Source of the DNA: Prorocentrum cordatum
Taxonomy: Eukaryota; Sar; Dinophyceae; Prorocentrales; Prorocentraceae
Direction: 5' to 3'
NCBI GenBank assembly: GCA_963575745.1
Contig: CAUYUJ010017634.1
Coordinates: forward strand, 127,109 to 191,108
DNA length: 64,000 bases
Position numbers and translations under genes: made by a program. A model generated the notes under the pieces. It searched no databases. It saw only the letters and a list, made by a program, of their open reading frames with translations, and was not told the origin of the DNA. Below are positions 44,501 through 54,874 of the stretch, one piece after another (the first letter of the stretch is position 1; each line of letters begins with the position of its first letter).

Positions 44501-47500
44501 AAGCCATTCGGCTCGGGCGGGCGCTTTTTAGCTCTAGCGCGCCATTGTACCCGAGCGAACCTCAGTGGCGCCTGCATCGTCGGACGTGGCATTAAACATT
44601 GCGATAATGCGCGTATTGGTCAGCGCAGAGCATTGGTGGATCTTGCCGAGCCCTTCCAAAACCGCAGCGCAACTGTCACGGACTCTGATATCTGCGAGGG
44701 CGACCGCCGCAACAATGAAGATTTCGTGACGCTGACTCCGCTAAAGAAACGCGATGGGGATCGAGTTTGACCGCAGGGGCTGTGGGAATCTTGTTCAGAA
44801 AAGCGCCGAATCCCAAGCTGATATCACCACGTGGGCGAGGATGTCTCAGGCGAAACCACTGTGTGCGCGCTCCATACGTGAATAAGCGCAAGGGGAAGCG
44901 AATGGACACCGCGGGCTCCGCAGGGAACTTCCGCCAGAGCCCCTCTCCAGAAACCGCGCGTTGCTGAAGAAACCCCAAGAGGAGGACAGGAGGACAGGAG
45001 GACAAGAGGACAGGAGGACAGGAGGGAGGAGGGAGGAGGGAGGAAGGAAGGGAGAGGAGGGAGGAGGGCGGAGGAGGGAGGAGGAGGGAGGAGGGAGGAT
45101 GGAGGGGATGGAGGAGGGAGTTGGGAGGAGGGAGTTGTGAGGCAGGGGAGGAGGAGGAGGAGGAGGAGGAGGAGGAGGAGGAGGAGGAGGGAGGAGGAGA
45201 GGAGGAGGAGGAGCAGGAGGAGGAGGAGGAGGCATGTGTGGCCCTAACCCGTGGAACAAGTGAAAAACTCCCCACTTTTGAAGCCGGGAGCCCACGGCCC
45301 CCCGCTCAGGATGTTGTTCCGGTTCCCCGCCCGCCAGGCCCACGAGGAGCCTCTGCGTGTACCGTCGGGGCGCTGAAGAGGGAACCCTTTCCGTTGGGGA
45401 GGGGCTCCGTGTTCCTCGATTGCTTCACAGCTTGCCTTTCAGTTTTCCTTGGGTTTTCGATGGGAAGTCGAAGTTTAACTTATGGAAGGAAGGGGCCTCG
45501 TTCCTTATTTGCAGTTCCTTAGGTCAACGCCCCGACTGTAGTGCAGTGGTCATGGCGCCAACATCGCAGAGCGGATTTCGTTCGGAGACCGATCGAATGG
45601 GCCTGGAGTGTCTTGGAGAATTTGGTTCCAGATCTCGACGTGCATTTCGTGCGGATTTTTTGGCCAGGAATGAAGATTACAAAAGATACACGTGACGTGA
45701 AATTTACTTCGTTTCTCGCTCGCCGTTTCGGGGTTTTGCATGGGCAGAAATCCACTCACAAATCCGCTGCAGCAGGTCTGCAAGGTCGGAGCAGTGAGCA
45801 ATCACCGGCGCGCCGCCAAAACAGTTCGCTACCGTAGCATAGCGCACAGAACAAGTCGAAGTACGAATTTTCCACTGTTTGTTGGGGCTGCTTGGATGGC
45901 CTTGTGATTTGCCTTTGGGCTTTTGTTTCGGCGTCATAGGTGCCTCCAGGGACCTCTTGGGGGCATCCTTTTGGGGGCCATCTTGCAGGGAGAGGCTCCG
46001 GAGGTTAGTTCGAGTTCCCCATGTGTGGCTCCTCTTAGGGTCAGCTTCGGGGCCTCTTGGAACGTCTTTGAGACCTCGCTGGATGTATCTGAGCCCTCTT
46101 GGGCTATCTTGGGGCGGTGCTGGAAACTTCTCGGGTCGTGCTGGGGCGATTCCCGAGGTCTCTTGAACCGTCTTGGGCGGGCTGAAGCGCACGAAAGCGA
46201 TGTCGCAGCAATCTGTGACAGCAGAGCTGTGTGGGAGTCCCTGGCGCATCTGTGGACGGCATCCTGTGAGCGTCCTCTTGGGGGCCTCTCTTGGCCATCC
46301 GCAGGCCATCTTGGGCTGCACGCATCGGGGTCCTCTTGAGCCGTCTCGGGGACCGTTGGTGGACCACGCGGGGGCAATGAAGGCGATCTCAGAGCCAGCC
46401 AGAAACACGGCAATCCTCCCATGAGGCCCATATCGAGAACTTCCGTCGGGGGGGGAGGCAGCACACGGCAAAACCAGGGAGGGGAAACATTTGATGATGA
46501 CTCGTCGGTCGTTGAAAGTGGGTCTGATTGGAATACCAGATCCCAATCTACTTTAGGCGGCTTCCTACTCCAATCATCGAGCGGTTTTCCCTCTTCCCTC
46601 CTCTTCAGGGGCGGGCGCATGCCAAATCTACTTCCAACGCCTTCGACTTCATCTTTCTTTTCGCTTCTTTCGACCGACGGGCAAGCAAGTGAACGAGAAT
46701 GGAACCGCCCGTCCCTCGGACGTGAATGTGACGGACTGCGCCCGCTTCCGCCAGCTTGAGTCTGAACCATCTTGTGGATTCCCGTCGTTTCGCGGATGGC
46801 GTGTCCAGAGTCCGGAGCGTGTGAAGTCTTGGCGTTTGGGCCGCCCGCTCCCCCTCTTTCTCGTTTCTCCTCTCCTCGCATGTCCCCTCTCCCTCCCCCT
46901 CCACCGCGAGTCCACTTCCGCTTCCGCTACCATCTATTATTCCTCCTCCTCCTTGTCCTTCTCACCTTGCTCTTCCTATTTCTGCGCCGGTTCCTTTTCC
47001 GTCTGCTCTTTTTTCATGAATGTCTTCCTTTGGGTGCCCACTTGGCACCCTCCTGGGAGCTCTACATTGGCCTTTTTGGTCCCCCTTTGGAGTATAGTCT
47101 GGATTCATTATTCGGGCTCTCTCGGGCTGTCTTGGGGCCCTCTTGGGCCGCCTTGAGCAGTCTTGCCTGTCTCGGGCAGTCTTTTGGGGCCCCTTCGAGG
47201 CCCTCGTGGACAATCCTGGAGCCTCGGGCCGTATTGGAGCCGTGTTGGGTGCCTCCTTGGCGATGTTTGGGCCCATTTGTATTTCTCAGGAGCCTCTGGG
47301 CTGCCTTGGGGAATTTTTGGAGGCGCCTTGGACCGTCCTGGGTTTGCGGGAGCCCGAGGAGGCGAGAACACGAATGCTTGTACAACGCCTACGAGACACC
47401 GATTATTTCATCTTCTGGATGGTCTCTTGGAGTTTCTCTTTGGACCCTCTCGTGGCGTCCTGGTGGCCTCTTTGCCAGGTGTGAGGCCATCTCGGGGCGT

Positions 47501-49823
47501 CCTGGTGCTCCCTTGGGCAGGCGTGGGCTTTCTTCGGAGCCGCCTGGTGCAATGTTCGAGGTCTGTTTGGCCCTAATTGCCGTGCTCTGGCGTCCCTATG
47601 GGACTAGGTAGGAGGAGGAGACAAAGGAGGAGGAGGAGGAGGAGGAGGAGGGGGAGGAGGAGGAGGAGGGGGAGGAGGTTGAGGTGGTGGGAGGATGGGA
47701 AGGTGGAGACGCAGGAGGCAGAAGTAGGATAACGAGGAGGAGGAATAAGAGGAGGAGGAGTCCTGGAGAACCTCCGAGCGGCCAAGACTTTGAGCCCTCC
47801 TCCCCCCACAGCTGAACGACGGAAGAGCGCGGGGTCGCCTGCGCCGAGTTTCGCGCGAAAGCTCCCCGCGTAGGGTCGCGCGCAGGCGCGCCCTCGTTTC
47901 CCATGATGGGCCTGCTTTCCACCGCCACCACCACGAGTTGGAGGGGGAGGGGCTCCTCCTCCTCCTCCTCCTCCTCCTCCTCCTCCTCCTCCTCCTCCTC
48001 CTCCTCCTCCTCCTCCTCCTCCTCCTCCCCCTCCTCCCCCCCCCCCCTCCAACTTGTGGTGGTGGTGGTGGTGGAACACGGGCCCAGCGTCCCATGCAGC
48101 GTGCCTCGCCGGCGGCCCGCGCAGGCCACCGCGCAGGGTCGCCGCGCCAGCTCGCGCAAGGTCGCCGCGCCTTCCTTCTCGTCGCTCGGGCTGCTCCGCG
48201 GGCGCGGCCTGCCCTGCTCCTCCTCGCTTCTCCCTCCTCCTCCTCCTCCTCTTCCGCCGCCTCGTCCTCCCCCTCCTCCCCCCCTCCTCCTCCTCCTCCT
48301 CCTCCTCCTCCTCCTCCTCCTCCTCCTCCTCCTCCTCCTCCTCCTCCTCCTCCTCCTCCTCCTCCTCCTCTCCTCCTCCTCCTCCTCCTACCTCCTCCTC
48401 CTCCGACTCCCCCTCCCCCCTCCTCCCCCCCCGGGCAGGGCAGGAACGCGCGGCCGGGGGCCTGCCGCAGAGGCGAGAGGCCAGAATGTGTGGAAGTCGA
48501 CGAATGGAGAGGGCGCGTGCTGCCAAATAACTTCCAGATGTCTAACAGATGTTTCAAACAGGGTTTAAATGTGTAAGAAACATGTTTGAAGCCCTTTTAG
48601 AGCATCTCTTACACATGTCAAGCACGTCTTTAGCTCAATGATAGGACTGTTAGGATGTCCATTGCCGTGGCATCCACAACGAGAGGCCCAAACACAACGA
48701 AACAAGCCGGCACAGGGAGCGCAGGGTGCGGCGGGCCAGCAGGGGGCTTCATAGCCTGTTCGGCCCGAGGGGCGGCTGGCGGATTCTGCCCGATGGTCTG
48801 CGGAGTTCGTTTCGTTTTTCGTTTTGTTGTCTCGCTGAATGGCGGCATCGTTTTCGTTTTCGTTTCTGTTTGCACGCGTATCGTTTGAAGCGTTCCGTTG
48901 CGAACGTTCGGATTCGTGCTCGCTCTCGTTCGAAACGCTATCTGAAAATTTATAAAAGAAGGGGGCCCCGCGAGAGGCCCAGGTCTGCAGAGAAGGCGGC
49001 CGTCGTGCTGCGGCTCGCCCCCCGCCCCCGGGCGTCATGGGGCCCCCGCCCTCTGCCCGAAGGGTGCCCGCCCGACGAGGCCCCCGCGAGGGCCCCCACA
49101 GAGCCGCCCAGAGAGGGCCGAAGCAGAGTCAGGGGAGGAGCAGGTACCCCCCTCCTCCTCCTCCTCCTCCTCCTCCTCCTCCTCCTCCTCCTCCTCCTCG
49201 TCCTCGCTCTCATGGGCCTCCTAGGAGGCCCTCGTCGCCACGGTTGGGTCCGCCCTGCAGCGCTGGTCAGAGCGCCCCCCTGGAGGGGTCCGGGGAGCAG
49301 CGGCCGGTATCTTTTTCCTTGGCATCGCTCGGACGTGTGCCTTCTTCGGCGTGGACCATCGTGGAGCATCGTGGATCATCTCGCGAAAGATAGACGCACG
49401 ACGCCGAAACATGCACGGGGCATGGGCATCCCAGCGATGGCGAGTTTTCGGTTTCCCGGTTTTCAGGTGGGGTCGGCGCAGCACGCCGCGTCGCCTACGC
49501 ATTGGCGACGCGGCAAGATGCGGAGCGCGACGTGCTGCACGCCGGCGTCGCCGATGCATCGCCCGCGCCGCGGAGGCATCGCCGATGCAGCGGCGATGCG
49601 GCGCGCTCCGCCTATCCCGTCTGCTTCGACCCCGGCTCCCAGCTCCTAGGAGCCGCTCCCCGACACCGTTCCCAGGCACCCCGATTCCTCGACCTCGTCG
49701 GCCCTCGATCCTCTCGAGGAGTGCATGGAGCGCAAGCGCACGTGGAACACCTGGTGCGGGGCGACCGACGCCGAGATGATGTACGTCCCTTCCGCCGGGG
49801 ACAGGTGGGGCGGCAGCGCGTGA
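41575..49823 (+). CDS. Gene with Cys/Trp-rich domain, last two exons (5' partial)
   Basis: Function unknown. Exon A (about 41575-41720) reads NKPDNLAAVPSTPGCYMRM, then PSGCPQHEMRTDEWRPDPY and IKVHDQAK. Exon B (49719-49823) reads ECMERKRTWNTWCGATDAEM then MYVPSAGDRWGGSA and TGA at 49821-49823. Both are in the same frame and phase 0. Donor AAAG|GAGG (GA type) and acceptor CGAG|GAGT share AGGAG. The joined stretch looks like one compact domain: GCYxxMPSGCP, W-R-x-D, then C-x-x-R-K-x-x-W-x-x-W-C-G-x-x-D-A. From memory I associate such sequences with dinoflagellate proteins; I assign no activity. Exon A starts after the F2 element at 41368-41550. Earlier exons were not found. Confidence 0.6.
45000..45235. 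repeat. AGGACAGG / GGAGG purine minisatellite
   Basis: AGGACAGG units pass into GGAGGGA and then GGA repeats. Confidence 0.95.
45362..45540. mobile_element. F7 TIR element, copy 1
   Basis: CGTCGGGGCGCTGAAG at the left and TCAACGCCCCGACTGTA at the right. Interior TCGAAGTTTAACTTATGG. Second copy at 60265-60432. Confidence 0.85.
45548..45800. repeat. F10 dispersed repeat, copy 2
   Basis: AACATCGCAGAGCGGATTTC to TCCGCTGCAGCAGGTCTGCA, same orientation as 39298-39550. Confidence 0.85.
45940..47590. repeat. GGCCTCTTGGG-type arrays with intervening unassigned sequence
   Basis: Arrays at 45940-46360 and 47090-47560. 46400-47040 shows nothing recognisable. Confidence 0.7.
47902..48088. mobile_element. 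F17 TIR element, copy 2, with CCT core
   Basis: GATGGGCCTGCTTTCCACCG and AGTTGGAGGGGGAGGGGC at the left; CTCCAACTTGTGGTGGTGG and GGGCCC at the right; pure CCT core. Confidence 0.8.
48220..48425. repeat. CCT microsatellite
   Basis: Long near-perfect CCT array. A shorter one is at 49150-49200. Confidence 0.95.
49212..49318. repeat. F14 dispersed repeat
   Basis: GGGCCTCCTAGGAGGCCCTC to GGGGTCCGGGGAGCAGCGG. Confidence 0.8.
49466..49655. mobile_element. F4 TIR element, copy 3 (diverged)
   Basis: GTGGGGTCGGCG at the left; interior GATGCATCG and CGGCGTCGCCGATGCATCG; CGACCCCGGCTCC at the right. It lies just upstream of exon B of the Cys/Trp-domain gene. Confidence 0.65.
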
Positions 49824-50427
49824 GGAGCCTTCGCGAGGCCTGCGCTCGCACCGCCGCGCCGAGAACTCCGCATCCTGACGTGCTGTGCACGCGGCAGATG
49901 AGAAAATTGTCAACATCGATTCCGTCCTCAGAATTGCCTTCATCACTGTCGTCGGTATCACCTGTGCCGTCAGGCATCACCGCCAGTCATCATCAGCATC
50001 ATCGCCGCCGCCAAGCATCCCGCGATGGGCCCAGATCCTGCAGCCGAGTCAGCCGGTCACAATCTTCACAACACCACCTTATGTTGATCTTCCTGTTGGC
50101 ACTGCTGTTGCTCCTCCTCCGCTCCTGCTCTTCCTCGTCCACGTGCTCAGCCGCCGCTGTCTCCTCCCCCCATCCTCCCTCTCTTCTCGCGTCTCCCTTT
50201 GCGCCCTCCGCATCTTGTTTTCTCACCCCTGATCCAGGCGCCGTGCTGCCATGGCATCCACCTCGCTCTGGTCACAGGCGCCCGCAGAGCTCGCAGGGCT
50301 CAGCCATCGGCCTCGCAGACCCAAGATCGATCGCCGAAGGCCCCCCCGAATCCCCCGTCACACCCCGCCACGCCATGCCGTGTCAACCTCTGCTGCGAAG
50401 CCTGTAGTGGGTGGGAGCCTGGTAGCC
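49824..50427. other. Possible 3' region; weak exon candidate
   Basis: Mostly pyrimidine-rich without coding signal. 50235-50279 follows a CTGATCCAG|GCG acceptor and holds ATGGCATCCACCTCGCTC (MASTSLWSQ) before CACAG|GCGCC. It could be a first exon of a downstream gene; this is speculative. Confidence 0.25.
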
Positions 50428-50615
50428 CAGACCCCCGACGTCATGATCTTTTCCTTACGTCGACCCCCAGAGGTCCCGACCCTTTCCCCATGACCGGCTT
50501 CGCATCCTGAGGCGTTCTTTGACGCTCCCGAGGCCCGGTAGGGGCCCCCAGAGGCCGAACATAGCGAAGAACCTCCCGTCGTGATTTTTCCATGACGCGA
50601 GGGGGTCTGGGTAAG
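50428..50615. mobile_element. F2 TIR element (well preserved)
   Basis: CCCAGACCCCCGACGTCATG at the left; CATGACGCGAGGGGGTCTGG at the right; about 188 bp. A good reference copy of the family. Confidence 0.85.
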
Positions 50616-50778
50616 GCTCCAGGCTGCGCACAGACAGCTCTTTCCCCCAGGTAGCTCCAGCTGGCCTCCGCAGGCCCGCCGGGCAGCCCAGGGCGGTCTC
50701 AGCGCCCCAACCCCGGGGCGTGGGCGCGGAGCGCCGGAGGCGGCGCGGGGGTGCTGGGACCGCCCCAGACTACTCGGG

Positions 50779-50912
50779 TTCAGTCGGACATCTCGCTGGT
50801 GATTATTTGAATATTTTTGGGCATCTTTTTTGGAGCATCTTTGTGGATATTATTTGGATATTTTTCATTTTTCGTCCAAAATCTCTTTGTAGGGGGGACA
50901 GGCCCGACCTAA
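50779..50912. mobile_element. F1 TIR element with 8-bp target duplication
   Basis: TACTCGGG at 50771-50778 and 50913-50920. Ends CAGTCGGACAT and GGGGACAGGCCCGACCT; the AT-rich centre contains repeated ATTATTTGAATATTTTT-like blocks. Confidence 0.85.
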
Positions 50913-51114
50913 TACTCGGGGGGCCTGCTGGGGGCCAGCCGGGACTTCCGGGGTGGGACTGGCTGGTCGCAACCCGTAGGCTCACGTGAGTGAATGGGTC
51001 CAAGTTGGGACCAGCAGTCGTGCTGTGCCTCCGGGTGGCGCTCTCCTCTCGGTTGCGACGGGGCGACCTTGGATGGCCTCATGCGGGGGTGAGGCATCAG
51101 AGCGCTAAAGAAGG

Positions 51115-51290
51115 TGATGACGACAAGGAGGGCGACGACGACGACGACGATGCCGAGGGCGACGGAGACGACGAGGACGAGGACGACGAGGACGACGAGG
51201 ACGAGGACGACGACGACGAGGACGAAGACGACCACGAGGACGGTCACGACGAGGACGACAACGAGGACGACGAGAACGACGAAGCCACCG
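51115..51290. repeat. GAC microsatellite
   Basis: GACGAGGAC array immediately upstream of the next exon. Another GAC tract is at 52105-52165. Confidence 0.95.
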
Positions 51291-51297
51291 CCCCCAG

Positions 51298-51460
51298 GCC
51301 ATCAAGCTCGGCCTCGTCACGGTCGACCAGCCCGGGGGCACCATGATGCCGCCGCCGCCGCCCACGCTGGGCGGCCAGCTCGGGTCCATGCCGCCGCCCC
51401 CGATGCACCAGCCGCCGCCCCCGCTGACGCGGCCCCCGTCGATGCAGCCGATGCCCGCAG
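51298..51460 (+). CDS. Pro/Met-rich exon (partial gene)
   Basis: Acceptor CCCCAG|GCC at 51297/51298; GC donor CGCAG|GCGG at 51460/51461. Reads AIKLGLVTVDQPGG, then Pro-rich sequence with LGGQLGSM, MHQP, LTRPPSMQPMP. Such tails are common in KH splicing or RNA-binding proteins. Joining to the KH exon (GGAG|GCCCG) or to the 31458-31524 exon would keep phase 0. Either join would enclose the Cys/Trp-domain gene, so neither is accepted as proven. Confidence 0.5.
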
Positions 51461-51496
51461 GCGGCGCCGCCCGCCCTCCTCGGAGGAGGCGAACGC

Positions 51497-51640
51497 TCCC
51501 GCGTCCGCGGCCTCGCGGCCCGGGCCCCCTGCGCTGCGACCCCGCGGAGACGGAGCGCTTCTGTTCGCGGCTGCCCCCCGCCCGGAGCGCATCCGTGCGC
51601 CCGCATATCCGCGGGATCGCGCCCCGGAGTCCAGACAGGC
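51497..51640. mobile_element. F8 foldback element, short copy
   Basis: GTCCGCGGCCTCGCGGCCCG with CGACCCCGCGGAGACGG at the left; ATATCCGCGGGATCGCGCCC at the right. It starts 36 bp after the proposed donor. Confidence 0.65.
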
Positions 51641-51659
51641 GAGGGCGTGGGGAGACGGG

Positions 51660-51910
51660 TAGGCTCGCCGCTCGGGGCCCTCGGAGACGGCGGCGACGAC
51701 CACGGCGGCCGCGGCGTCGGAGGGAGGAGGAGCGAAAACCAACACTTAACACCACCAGGGGGCCACCTCCGGCGGGGAGGTCCACAATGCCTCCCCGAGC
51801 TGGAGGCTGGGGATGCCTCGAGCGAGAGGGGGGGACCACACCACCAGGGATGCCCCCCTTGCTCCTCGCATCTCCTCGCCCTGGTGGTGTTGGTGTCGCC
51901 TTCCCTCCTT
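51660..51910. other. Inverted-repeat stretch, unassigned
   Basis: AACACCACCAGGGGG (51747) faces CCCTGGTGGTGTTGG (51878), with inner TCCCCGAGCTGGAGG/CTCGAGCGAG. This could be a single-copy TIR element of about 150 bp. Confidence 0.45.
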
Positions 51911-51919
51911 CCCGACGGC

Positions 51920-52105
51920 GGTGGCGGCAGCGATGACGGCCACCTCTGCGGGGCGGGGGCAGACGGCCCCGGGCTCCTCGGGGGCCGCGGCGGCAACGGC
52001 GACTCGGGCGGCGGCCATGGCGCCTTGCCCGCGACGGCCTCTGCGAGGACGGCGGCGGCCCACGGCGACCGCGACCAGGCCACGGGCGCCGGCTGCGAGG
52101 ACGGC
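51920..52105 (+). CDS. Candidate Gly/Ala-rich exon, unassigned
   Basis: One frame reads GAGADGPGLLGGRGGNGDSG; another reads AMTATSAGRGQTAPGSSG. Both are GC3-rich. Position suggests a continuation of the Pro/Met-rich exon, but the frame and edges are unresolved. Confidence 0.3.
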
Positions 52106-52239
52106 GACGACGACGACGACGGCGACGACCACGCCGAGGACGACGACGACGACCACGACCAAGCCCCCGGGTGACGGCTTGCAAGGGCGATGGTGGCGAT
52201 GAGGACGACGATGACCAAGGCGACCACGATGTCGATCAA

Positions 52240-53640
52240 GACAAGCCTTCACCTAACCAGCGTATGGACAGAAGGGGTTGGTTCATCCAGGTTCGGTTGC
52301 AGATCGCACCTTCGATTGAGTTCCCTAGCCACAACGTAGATCGGCCTCCCCCATCGTCGGTTTGGACCGGATGCCCCCTTGTCCTCAGGATGGAGCCATT
52401 CCTCGTCCCGTCTCCCCCCAACTTCTGCTCCCGTCTCCTTCTCCTGCTACTCCCATCCTCCTCGCCTTGCACTCGCTGCCTCCTGATTCCTCTGCTCCTC
52501 CTCATCCTCCTTCTCTTCCTCCTCCTCCTCCTTCCCCTCCTACTCGCCTACGTGGTGACAGGGGATCGGACCGGCCCATTTCAGTGCCTCTCTGGGCCCA
52601 TTGTCTTCCTCCTCCTCCTCCTCCTCCTCCTCTTTCTCCCTCCTCCTCCTCCTCCTCCTCCTCCTCCTCCTCCTCCTCCTCCTATTCCTCTGCCTCATCC
52701 GCCGCCTTCTCCCTGTCCGTCCTGCCCTTCCGATAAAGGGCGGAGGGCGGCTCGTTTTCAACATGGGGTTATTGCTCGATGTGCACACGCTCACTTACAC
52801 GTGCACTTACAGATATTTGAATGAAGGTTTGTGCACAAACATAAGTGATAGTCTCATTTTGTATATCTCTATATATATATATGTACATACAGCAGCTTCA
52901 CCGATGGAGGGCGGGTGTTTATTCACATGGGAGGTTGGTTGAGGTTTCCTCGGTGTCAACGTGTGCAACAGACCCACGGGTGGGGGGGGAATCCTTTTCA
53001 AAACGGGGCCATCGCTGGATTTTTCGTTCGGCGTTTCGATCCTAATCACCCTTTCGCATTCCCCAGTGCTCGTCCGAGGGGTGCCAGGCAGCTCCGCTCC
53101 AGAGCGAGGCCCCCGCCTGCACGACAGGCCCGTGGGGCACCTGTCTCTCCCCGGGGGGCGCCAGTTTGCCGCGAGACGGGCAGGGGCGGCCTGCAGGGAC
53201 CTGGTGAGGAGGGGACCTGGGACGGGAGGGCGTGCTCGCAGCGTCGCTGACACGTCCTGGGCTTACTCCGGTCGTCCCTCTCCCCCCGCCTCTCCCCCGC
53301 CTCCTCCTCCTCCTCCTCCTGCTCCTCCTCCTCCTCCTCCTCCTCCTCCTCCTCCTCCTCCTGCTCCTCCTCCTCCTCCTCCTCCTCCTCCTCCTTCTCC
53401 CCCTCCTCCTCCTCCTCCTCTTCTCCTCCTCCTCCTCCTCCTCCTCCTGCTCCTCCTCCTCCTCTTCCTCCTCCTCCTGCTCCTCCTCCTCCTCCTGCTC
53501 CTCCTCCTCCTCTTTCTCCTTTTCCTCCTGACATCGACGCTGTGCCTTGTTACGTTAGGCGGACTTTGGCAACTAGGCTCTAGAGCGGTAGAGGTTCGGT
53601 GACAAGAAAAAGTAGAACCGCCTGAGTGCAGACTCAGCGA
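52240..53640. repeat. CCT microsatellites and unassigned sequence
   Basis: CCT arrays at 52600-52685 and 53285-53525. The sequence between (52690-53280) has no supported gene. Confidence 0.8.
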
Positions 53641-53689
53641 TGCAGGAGGTGCATCGAGTGGCAGAAGAGTAGAGAGCCCGCGAGGGCAA

Positions 53690-54162
53690 AGAGAGTTAGA
53701 ATTGCAAGCGTCGGCAACGTAGCCCCCATCCCTCCATCCCGTCCCATCATACGCGGCCATCATGGACGCTGCGCCTCTCGAAAAGTTCGTTCGGGCTCCC
53801 GTGTGGGAACCCTCTTGGAGCCTCTTTGGAGGCCTCTTGGGCCGTCTGGGAGGCCTCTCGGGCTGTCCAGAGGCCCTCCTGGGTCGTTCCGGGACCGTCT
53901 TGAGGGCACAGAATATCATAATTGTAGGCGCTGGCAAGGTAGCCCCAATCCCCCATCGCGTCCCCGTGTGTCCTCCACATGTTGCGATATGCGATACCCC
54001 GGGTACGCACGTACAAACTAGCTTTGGACAGTTGGGGCGTTCAATCTTGAGACAGACTCAGGTGACATTAATATTGCTGCAGAGCGGGGGGAAAATTATC
54101 CTGGCGAAGGACCCAACCATATGCAGTTGTGAGTATCGCAATTGTGCGTATCTTCTTCGGTG
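53690..54162. other. Array fragment and sequence shared with the satellite's far flank
   Basis: CCCATCCCGTCCCATC and ATGGACGCTGCGCCTC (53735-53775) also occur as CCCATCCCGTCCCATCCGA and CGACGCTGTGCCTC at 58731-58775, beyond the satellite. 53810-53900 is a GGCCTCTTGGG fragment. Confidence 0.5.
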
Positions 54163-54223
54163 GCGCTCCCTATGGGGCCACGAACCGCATGAGGGGTGTG
54201 CCGAAATGTGGCGGGGTACACAA
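54163..54223. repeat. Solitary partial 90-bp satellite monomer
   Basis: GCTCCCTATGGGGCCACGAA, then GAGGGGTGTGCCGAAATG. This is two-thirds of a monomer, about 1.1 kb from the main array and diverged from it. Confidence 0.75.
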
Positions 54224-54874
54224 CGCAAAGGAATACGATAGATCTGATTACGAGAGAAAGAACGCGGGTGAGTCAGAGCGCGAGGGAATCTGAGTATGAA
54301 TGGGTCTGCGCGCGAGTGAATATATTTGCATGAATGCGATCATGGAACCGCCTAGTGTAAGTGTCGAGCATGCCTGTCCGAACACACGTGACACTGGGCG
54401 TGGCCGCCGCAGGCAGCTTCCGCGGGAACCCCGACGGCAGCGTCCGCACGTCGCGACGCCCATGTCGGCACGCCTCTTGCGAGGATCGCGCCCGCTTTCG
54501 GCTCTTCTTTTCCTTCCTCTTTGCCCGCGCACTCCAAAATCCAAGGCTGCGGGCGCAGCGCAGCGCGGAGTCCCCGCGACGCGCGCTGGTCGCCCCGGGC
54601 GGGGTCCCAGCGACGCGCGCGGGTCGTCCGCTGCGCGAAGCAGAGAGAGCTGACTAGCTAACTGGCTGGCTGATAGCGGGCAAGTCTCTGACCGCTGGGC
54701 AGAGCGACGACGGGCGAACGAGGCGCCGGGCCCCCCGCAGCACGGAGTTCCCGCGACGCGCGCTGGTCGCCCCGAGAGGGTCCCAGCGACGCGCGCGGGT
54801 CGTCCGCGGCGCGAGGCCAAACAATTAGTCGGGCAGTCGAGAGAAGGCGCGGCTCGGGGGAGACGCTCCTCAGG
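54224..54874. other. No gene; GC-rich direct repeat
   Basis: 54575-54640 and 54745-54810 are near-identical (CCCGCGACGCGCGCTGGTCG, GTCCCAGCGACGCGCGCGGG). It lies downstream of the helicase stop and could be partly 3' UTR. Confidence 0.5.

Larger units (their letters stand above)
41721..49718 (+). other. Proposed 8-kb intron of the Cys/Trp-domain gene
   Basis: Contains, in order: 41721-43080 no recognised feature except GTCCGCC degenerate repeats (42360-42530); C-rich CCCCAGCAGCCC repeats (43080-43690); unassigned 43700-44960; GGA tract (45000-45235); F7, F10, GGCCTCTTGGG arrays (45940-46360, 47090-47560); F17; CCT arrays; F14; F4. A block at 48998-49135 (EKAAVVLRLAP in one plus frame) may be an unassigned exon. 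Confidence 0.5.

Noticed and set aside
47573-48576. Overlapping long frames of about 220-320 codons on both strands
   Set aside because: Produced by CCT/GGA arrays and the F17 core; overlapping frames on both strands cannot all be genes.
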